NCBI GenBank assembly: GCA_003259005.1
Contig: QLII01000001.1
Coordinates: forward strand, 1,116,001-1,180,000
DNA: 64,000 nucleotides
From: Spirosoma telluris
GTDB lineage: Bacteria > Bacteroidota > Bacteroidia > Cytophagales > Spirosomataceae
Direction of reading: 5' to 3'
The position numbers and the translations under genes are program-made. Each line of letters opens with the position of its first letter. Position 1 is the first letter of the stretch. Under the pieces are notes generated by a model. That model saw only the letters and a program-made list of their open reading frames with translations. It searched no databases and was not told where the DNA came from. Below are positions 58,281 to 64,000 of this stretch, in pieces.

Positions 58281-59642
58281 GTGGTTAAATTTATTAATTT
58301 TCATCGCATTGATGCCCGGAGTCTGATCGTCTATCGAAATGTGATTGAGTCGATCTTTCTGAAAGGTGCTGGTGTGGTGATTGGTTTCCTGACCGTTTCG
58401 CTAACCGTTCAGTATATCAGTGTTAAAGATTTTGGGATCTGGATGACCATTACATTTCTAACTAGCTGGTTCAGTCTGGTAGATGTTAGCTTTGGGAACG
58501 GCCTTCGAAACAGTCTGGTGTTGTTTTTTGATACGGGCGACGATGAGCAGGCAAAAAAATATGTCAGCACCCTGTATTTTCTTTCGGGTGCGTTTGCCCT
58601 GGCTCTCTGTGTCATATTCGGAACCATTCATTTTTTTCTGGACTGGACAACCCTGCTCAATATTACCAGTGACCAGCCTGTTCTCATTAATACGATCATT
58701 ACCTATACCCTGATCAGTTTTAGTCTCCAGCTTTTATTGAAACCAATCAATTCAATTTTACTAGCCGATCAACGAGCCGCAGCCGTAGCCTGGATTTTAT
58801 TCCTCGTTAATGTGTTGGTTATTAGCCTGATTTATATCGCGTCAATTTTTCTACAGCAGTCTCTACTCGTCATTGCTCACATCTATAATCTAGTTCCGGT
58901 GGTGGTATTTGGAAGTATTTCTGTCTATTATTTTCGGACCAGCTATCGTCATTTAGTACCCAGTATAAGCCACATTGATAGTTCGTTAATTCGAAAACTG
59001 GTTTCGATAAGTGGTCAGTTTTTCTTTCTTCAACTGGTCAGTCTTATTGTATTTACCTCTGGTGGGCTTTTCATTTCATATTATCTGGGGTCAGATAGCG
59101 TTGCTCCCTATAGTATCGCCAACAAATACTTTAGTGTGTTGCCGTTTATTTACGGCATTTTCATTACCCCCTACTGGTCGGCATTTACCGATGCCTATAT
59201 CAAACAGGATACAGTATGGATTCAATCTACAATCCGACGACTTAACCTAATCTGCTCCGGCATGGCAGGGCTTTCTTTACTAATGCTGGTTGTGGCTCAA
59301 CCCCTATTTTCGGTCTGGATTGGTGCCAAGATCCAGATCCCAACCAGCCTTTCTATCTGGTTGACGGCTTATGTAATCAGCTTTATTTTTCTAAGCAATT
59401 ACAATTATTTTATCAATGGAGTGGGACAGATCAAGACACTTGTAAAGGCATCGCTCGCCGGTATTGTGCTGTATTTCCCGCTCAACTACGTGCTTTTCCG
59501 TTTTACGGATGCTGGCCCGACCAGTGTTGTCATTGCAGGCACCATCTGGAATTGCTTTTTGCTGATCGTATGCCTGAGGCAATACCGTCAGATTATGAAC
59601 AAGCTACGCCATGAACCCTCAGATTATGCTTTTCAGGATTAG
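58281..59642 (+). CDS. Wzx-like polysaccharide flippase
   Basis: 453 residues, intact, 12-14 membrane helices. N-terminal pattern KGAGVVIGFLTVSLTVQYIS, then FGIWMTITFLTSWFSLVDVS and FGNGLRNSLVLFFDTGD, of the MATE/MOP exporter superfamily (polysaccharide_synt group). It flips the lipid-linked repeat unit to the outer leaflet. It starts at GTG 58281 (no nearby ATG) and overlaps the next gene by 32 bases. Confidence 0.92.
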   Translation: MVKFINFHRIDARSLIVYRNVIESIFLKGAGVVIGFLTVSLTVQYISVKDFGIWMTITFLTSWFSLVDVSFGNGLRNSLVLFFDTGDDEQAKKYVSTLYFLSGAFALALCVIFGTIHFFLDWTTLLNITSDQPVLINTIITYTLISFSLQLLLKPINSILLADQRAAAVAWILFLVNVLVISLIYIASIFLQQSLLVIAHIYNLVPVVVFGSISVYYFRTSYRHLVPSISHIDSSLIRKLVSISGQFFFLQLVSLIVFTSGGLFISYYLGSDSVAPYSIANKYFSVLPFIYGIFITPYWSAFTDAYIKQDTVWIQSTIRRLNLICSGMAGLSLLMLVVAQPLFSVWIGAKIQIPTSLSIWLTAYVISFIFLSNYNYFINGVGQIKTLVKASLAGIVLYFPLNYVLFRFTDAGPTSVVIAGTIWNCFLLIVCLRQYRQIMNKLRHEPSDYAFQD

Positions 59643-60265
59643 TCGGCTTGCCTACCGAAGCATTCGATTCGTGAAAAGACGAATCTGGCAGGTGGCTCAT
59701 CAGTTACTAACCCGCCTGTATTTTTATTTTAACGGGGTACACTTTGGAAAAGGCATGAGAAGTTACGGAGTTCCGGTTATCGACATCGCCGATGGGAGCC
59801 AAATGACAGTTGGCGAATCCTTTGTACTGATCAACGGCATGAATTATAGCAACCGGATTGGTCGGCAGCAACCTTGTTTTTTCATTGCCAATCTTGGGGG
59901 AAAATCCGAATCGGCGATCATGTGGGTATGAGCGCTACGGCCCTGGTATGCCATGACTCAATCACTATCGGAAACCATGTGACCATTGGTGGAAACACGG
60001 TCATTTATGATACCGATTTCCATAGTCTGGATGTGGACCAACGGGTAGGTTACACCGACAACGCACTGGCAGCAACGGCTCCCGTACGGATTGAAGACGG
60101 GCTTTCATTGGTGCTCACGTTACAATACTAAAAGGAGTTACTATTGGCCATCATGCGGTAATCGGCGCTGGGTCTGTTGTCACAAAGAACATTCCGGCCA
60201 ACCAGGTATGGGCAGGCAATCCTGCGCGGTTTGTTAAAGACTTATCTACTGAATCAGGATCATGA
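59611..60265 (+). CDS. Hexapeptide-repeat acyltransferase, two frameshifts
   Basis: About 219 residues after repair. Left-handed beta-helix acetyltransferase of the maltose/galactoside O-acetyltransferase (CysE/LacA) type: [40 protein letters not shown] (with the His), [40 protein letters not shown] and NPARFVK. It O-acetylates sugars of the repeat unit. Breaks: missing A in AAAA near 59900, and missing G in GGG near 60098. The repaired stop at 60263-60265 overlaps the Wzy ATG (ATGA). Confidence 0.88.
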
Positions 60266-61656
60266 AAAAGTATCTTCTGATCATCATTTGTTGCCTGGCT
60301 GCGCAGCTAACACCCCTGGTCTATCGGGCCATATTTAACTATAACGAGTATTTTATCTATCCATCCTTACTAAGTCATACGCTCTTATTTATACCCATCT
60401 TCATCGTATTCCACCTCAAAAATCGCTTCACAAAAGCCTTTCTGACTTTCTGGATGCTTTGGCTTTATTTGGGCGAGCTTAAAATACTGAATTACTACGC
60501 CATCAATCCGTATTATATCGCTATGGATGAAGGTTGTATCATTTACAACATATTCCTGATTGCCATGAGTGTTGGGATGCTCATTCATGATGCAAACTAC
60601 ACCTTTCCCTCAATAAGCCCAGAGCAACAGGCAACAGGTCGCCTGCTCCTCAACGACCTCACCTGGTTTGAGTACCCATTGCTACTGTTTCCACTGGTCT
60701 GGTTTGCCGATTTTTTCCGTAATGTTGGTTATATACCCATTTTTTCCGGTAGCGACGTAACCGAAAAAATGTACCATATCAACTATGGCTACGTGTATAA
60801 TTTTGGCTTCTTCAACTGCGTGTCGGCGGTGCATCTCTATGACCGTTTCCTGCGAAGTAGCCGAACACCCGAAAAAGTATTCTGGCTTTCTATGGCGGTG
60901 CTGGCCATTTTGATCACCTCAATTGATAGCAAGCGTTTGTTCCTCCTCATTTCGATCAGCTCCATTTTTTTCTATGAAAAAATAATGAATGGTAAGTTCA
61001 CGCTCAACATGCAGTCGATAGGCATGATTACCGTAGCGGCCATACTCTATGTAAGCTTACAGAATCTGCGACTGGGAAGTAGTTCTGCCTCGCAGTTTGC
61101 CAGAGAGGGGCTTCCTATGGGCGTCGAATTTCGGGAATACATCCGGGCGGTGAATGAATTTAAACCGGGCGAAATTCCTGGTTATGACCTCACCGCCAGC
61201 ACCCTGGCCAACCTGATTAACTCAGCCATTCTAAACGTGGCAGGAATCAACAAAGCCGATCTGATCAGCAAGGATAGTGCCCTGACATTCATGACGCTTT
61301 TCGACCCGGACAATACGATGGGGATTCGTACTGGCCTTATTTCTGAACTGTACTTTGCCTATGATTTCTATGGCCTGATTATCATGCTGGTGTTCGGTTA
61401 TATGGTCAGCTATGTCGCGTATGCCATGCTGAATGCCCAAATGAAGTCCAGCATGATTCTCCTCATCATTATTTTTTCATTACTAATGCTGACGGCTTTT
61501 GGGCAAAGCTCGGTAACGGCCGGTTCGTTAACCGTACTCTTCTATTTGCACCTTCTGATTCGCTGGGCCAGGCCCTCCCGCTATATGAATGGTATAGATT
61601 CACACAGCCCGGAATCTGACCCTGACGAATCCACCCATCAGACAGTCCCGGCCTGA
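60262..61656 (+). CDS. Wzy-like polysaccharide polymerase
   Basis: 464 residues, intact, about 10-12 membrane helices ([58 protein letters not shown] and others). It has large periplasmic loops, one with [20 protein letters not shown] and [18 protein letters not shown]. By position between flippase and glycosyltransferases and topology it is the repeat-unit polymerase; Wzy proteins share little sequence, so this rests on context. The start overlaps the acyltransferase stop by ATGA. Confidence 0.8.
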   Translation: MKKYLLIIICCLAAQLTPLVYRAIFNYNEYFIYPSLLSHTLLFIPIFIVFHLKNRFTKAFLTFWMLWLYLGELKILNYYAINPYYIAMDEGCIIYNIFLIAMSVGMLIHDANYTFPSISPEQQATGRLLLNDLTWFEYPLLLFPLVWFADFFRNVGYIPIFSGSDVTEKMYHINYGYVYNFGFFNCVSAVHLYDRFLRSSRTPEKVFWLSMAVLAILITSIDSKRLFLLISISSIFFYEKIMNGKFTLNMQSIGMITVAAILYVSLQNLRLGSSSASQFAREGLPMGVEFREYIRAVNEFKPGEIPGYDLTASTLANLINSAILNVAGINKADLISKDSALTFMTLFDPDNTMGIRTGLISELYFAYDFYGLIIMLVFGYMVSYVAYAMLNAQMKSSMILLIIIFSLLMLTAFGQSSVTAGSLTVLFYLHLLIRWARPSRYMNGIDSHSPESDPDESTHQTVPA

Positions 61657-61684
61657 CTTAACCGGTACGCAAATCATTGAGCGC

Positions 61685-62557
61685 ATGATCTACGTGGTTA
61701 TTCCAGTCCACAATCGAAAACAGTATACCCGAAAATGCCTTGCCTGCCTGAACGATCAAACGGAGCGTGATTATCGGGTAATCGTGGTTGATGACGGGTC
61801 TACCGATGGAACGGCGGAGATGCTTCAGGCTGAATTTCCTGATGTAATTGTCTGCACGGGCACGGGCGCACTCTGGTGGGCAGGTGGCACGAATAAAGGT
61901 ATCCGGCACGTGCTGGAAAACCTGACTATGGACGATAATGATTTCTTATTAGCGTTGAACGACGACACGGAAGTTGGGCCGGATTACTTAACCAATCTGC
62001 TGAAGGCTTGCAAGGCAAAGTACCCCTGCCTGATCGGGTCAATATCGGTCGACATCAAGGAACCAGGTCGGCTTTTGTATGCCGGCACATACGTAGACAT
62101 GTCATTTGCCAAATTTCGTGATCTGGCCAAAACCCGTTTCAGTCATCAGTACGCCAAGTTGGTAAAACACCCACTGTACATCCCCTCCGATTGCCTGCCA
62201 GGTCGGGGCATGTTGATTCCGATGGATGTGTTTCACAAAATTGGTTTATTTGATGAAACGCACTTTCTGCATCATATGGCCGACATTGATTTTTCGTTAC
62301 GTGCCCGAAAAGCAGGCTTTTCATTATATGTAGCCACCAATTGCATCGTGCATGAACATACCGAAGCAACCGGGTTGGTTCTCAGCAAAACGACAACCTT
62401 ACGCCAGTTTTGGGACGCTTTATTCGCGATCCGTTCGCCCATAAACCTCAAAACAAGGTATCATTTTGCCCGAATTCACGCACCGGCTATGCCCATCTAT
62501 CTCACGTTCGATCTGGCTCGAATTTTTGGGGGTTATCTGTACCGAAAAATGAAATAA
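61685..62557 (+). CDS. GT2-family glycosyltransferase
   Basis: 290 residues, intact. GT-A fold: VVIPVHNRKQYTRKCLACLN, VIVVDDGSTDGTAEMLQ, CTGTGALWWAGGTNKGIRHV, LLALNDDTEVGPDYLTNLLK (DxD-type metal site), FDETHFLHHMADIDFSLRAR. Rhamnosyltransferase-like by motif. It adds one sugar to the lipid-linked repeat unit at the inner face of the membrane. The start lies 28 bases past the Wzy stop. Confidence 0.92.
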   Translation: MIYVVIPVHNRKQYTRKCLACLNDQTERDYRVIVVDDGSTDGTAEMLQAEFPDVIVCTGTGALWWAGGTNKGIRHVLENLTMDDNDFLLALNDDTEVGPDYLTNLLKACKAKYPCLIGSISVDIKEPGRLLYAGTYVDMSFAKFRDLAKTRFSHQYAKLVKHPLYIPSDCLPGRGMLIPMDVFHKIGLFDETHFLHHMADIDFSLRARKAGFSLYVATNCIVHEHTEATGLVLSKTTTLRQFWDALFAIRSPINLKTRYHFARIHAPAMPIYLTFDLARIFGGYLYRKMK

Positions 62558-62592
62558 AGCTGACTCATCCCAATTTCCAAATACATTCCCCA

Positions 62593-63309
62593 ATGAAACA
62601 GCGCGTCAAAGCATTCATCAAGCAACATCCGATGCTAGTGAAGCTAGCCTTACTGATTCAGACGGGGTCGTTGCTGAAACCAAGGCTAACAAAAAAGATT
62701 CGCGGCAAACAAAACAAGCTTAGTGTCGACCCATCTGCCTTTTGCGTAAACTGCGTGGTCGATATTGTTGGTCGTAATAACACCATCATTATTGAAGAAG
62801 GGGCTCGCCTTAACGGAGTAATCTTTTACATCAGAGGCAATTCAAATCGCATTTTTATCGCCAGACAGGTTCAGTTTAAACGAGCAGGTAGTCTCTGGAT
62901 TGAAGATGAACGGTGCGAAATTCGCATTGGCGAACGCACAGAGATCGAAGATGCGCATGTTGCCGTTACGGAGCCTGACTCTTCCGTTCAGATTGGTAAA
63001 GGCTGTTTACTGGCCTATGATATTGATGTTCGAACGGGCGACTCGCATTCCATTCTGGATGCTGTAACCCAGCAACGTATCAATTACGCAAAAGATGTGA
63101 TCATTGACGATCATGTCTGGATTGCAGCCCATTGCAGTATACTGAAGGGCGTGCGTATCCGAAAAGATTCTATCGTAGCCACGCGGTCGGTCGTAACAAA
63201 ATCATTCGATCAGGAAGGGGTTATTATTGGTGGTAATCCGGCCAAAATCCTGAAAGAACAGATAACCTGGTGCAGAGATCGTATTTATGGGCCAACGGCC
63301 CAGGTTTAA
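62593..63309 (+). CDS. Second LbH-fold acyltransferase
   Basis: 238 residues from the ATG at 62593 (MKQRVKAFIKQHPMLV); the frame is open further upstream but overlaps the glycosyltransferase gene. Left-handed beta-helix with hexapeptides: GRNNTIIIEEGARLNGVIFY, IRIGERTEIEDAHVAVTEPD, YAKDVIIDDHVWIAAHCSIL, KGVRIRKDSIVATRSVVTKS and GVIIGGNPAKILKEQ. A sugar O-acetyltransferase, probably for the same polymer. It is intact and last of the plus-strand cluster genes. Confidence 0.88.
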   Translation: MKQRVKAFIKQHPMLVKLALLIQTGSLLKPRLTKKIRGKQNKLSVDPSAFCVNCVVDIVGRNNTIIIEEGARLNGVIFYIRGNSNRIFIARQVQFKRAGSLWIEDERCEIRIGERTEIEDAHVAVTEPDSSVQIGKGCLLAYDIDVRTGDSHSILDAVTQQRINYAKDVIIDDHVWIAAHCSILKGVRIRKDSIVATRSVVTKSFDQEGVIIGGNPAKILKEQITWCRDRIYGPTAQV

Positions 63310-63365
63310 AACAGGCAGAAAAGTGATTCGTGCTATCAGATTTTATGGGCCAAGGCCATCCGTTA

Positions 63366-64000
63366 TCAAACAAGTGCTGCTTTCTCTATGATCAATGATT
63401 CATAAAGACTCATCGTGGCCCGGTACGACGACTCTTTTGAGTACTTCCCGTATGCCTGACGACTGTTTTGGGCATATTGTGCTAACTGTTCAGGTTTGTG
63501 ATGACTCAACTCGTCAATAACCCGGCTCAGATCATCACTATTACCGGTTTTAAACAAGCGCCCGACCTGCCCATCTGATACAATCTGGTTTAAATTCTCC
63601 TGATCAGAACAGATAATGGGGGTTCCGGTAGCAAACGCTTCCAGAATCACGGTGGGCAACCCTTCATACCAAACGGAAGGCACAATAAGCGCCCGGCACA
63701 TTTTGAGGGCCGCAAGCACAACTGAGCGATCTTGCCAGCCAGTAAACGCTACCTGAGGCAACCTAGTTGCAGCCTGCGCTACCTCCCGACGTAATGGCCC
63801 ATCACCAATAATCCGTAAGTTGAACGATTTCTTTTTGGCAGCTTCGAGCATAACGCGAATCCCTTTTTCGGGCGATAACCGGCCAATAAACAGGAAATAG
63901 TCCTGCCGTTTTGCCGGGTCTGCATAGCCGACATCGGGCACAAAATTTGGCTTGACGACCACTTGAGTAGGCAAAAGATGTAAGGAAGAGGTCAGAATTT
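63366..64000 (-). CDS. GT4-family glycosyltransferase, C-terminal part
   Basis: The C-terminal GT-B half, running off the right edge: QDYFLFIGRLSPEKGIRVML, NLRIIGDGPLRREVAQAATR, AALKMCRALIVPSVWYEGLP, VILEAFATGTPIICSDQENL (donor-binding E-x7-E). It ends at 63366 and the N-terminal half lies beyond base 64000 on the minus strand, so it converges on the cluster. Frame intact within the window. Sugar unknown. Confidence 0.9.
   Translation of the reverse strand, partial: ILTSSLHLLPTQVVVKPNFVPDVGYADPAKRQDYFLFIGRLSPEKGIRVMLEAAKKKSFNLRIIGDGPLRREVAQAATRLPQVAFTGWQDRSVVLAALKMCRALIVPSVWYEGLPTVILEAFATGTPIICSDQENLNQIVSDGQVGRLFKTGNSDDLSRVIDELSHHKPEQLAQYAQNSRQAYGKYSKESSYRATMSLYESLIIEKAALV

Overview
The window looks like the chromosome of a Bacteroidota bacterium of the order Cytophagales, most likely Spirosoma or a close relative. 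Evidence: promoter boxes of the form TAnnTTTG, a short housekeeping sigma factor beginning [10 protein letters not shown], a type IX secretion (T9SS) C-terminal sorting domain, a Wzi-like capsule barrel, a LytS/LytTR two-component pair and a START-like protein typical of the phylum. G+C is near one half, with visibly AT-rich islands at 1.29-3.0 kb (AIPR gene), 35.2-36.1 kb (FkbM gene) and 53.7-54.4 kb (leader of the exopolysaccharide cluster).

Layout: 0-3 kb, DUF4142 tail, VOC protein, DUF4926 protein and an orphan AIPR phage-resistance-type gene. 3-5 kb, dnaK. 5.2-9.5 kb, CGNR regulator divergent from an EamA transporter, then a NicO-like membrane protein and a heavy-metal P-type ATPase. 9.7-13.3 kb, DUF937 protein, NuiA-like inhibitor, O-antigen-ligase/TPR protein. 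13.3-16.9 kb, the classical thrS-infC-rpmI-rplT order (minus strand). 17-31 kb, mostly minus-strand housekeeping and metabolic genes (TPR lipoprotein, methyltransferase, EVE, DinB, SanA-like, parC, 2-hydroxyacid dehydrogenase, acetylxylan esterase, DUF4105, rsmI, pterin dehydratase) plus a plus-strand Wzi-like gene. 31-36 kb, pectate-lyase-fold protein, GH2-type glycosidase and FkbM methyltransferase. 36-42 kb, rpoD, pnp, rpsO, LptF/G permease, START-like protein and tRNA-Met. 42.5-53.7 kb, LytS/LytTR pair, intradiol-dioxygenase-like lipoprotein, pirin, YjbQ, DUF255 thioredoxin protein and a T9SS cargo. 54.4-64 kb, a Wzx/Wzy-type exopolysaccharide cluster: export lipoprotein, tyrosine kinase, initiating sugar transferase, flippase, acyltransferases, polymerase and glycosyltransferases.

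Two features dominate. First, about 27 genes, including the essential dnaK, thrS, rpmI, parC and pnp, are broken by single-base frameshifts, almost all one base missing in a run of G or C. Each neighbouring frame continues the same protein, so these are read as sequencing or assembly deletions and such genes are annotated as single CDSs over their full span. Second, nearly every gap between genes carries a hairpin built from short self-similar words (for example AATGTATAATG, GATTCTATT, AACGCAAAG, CACAGAGAAC, AGTCAATAGTCGTC). At least ten sequence-unrelated families are present, several in two or more copies, and some run into the coding ends of neighbouring genes. This family-of-families of intergenic hairpins is the best candidate here for something poorly described.
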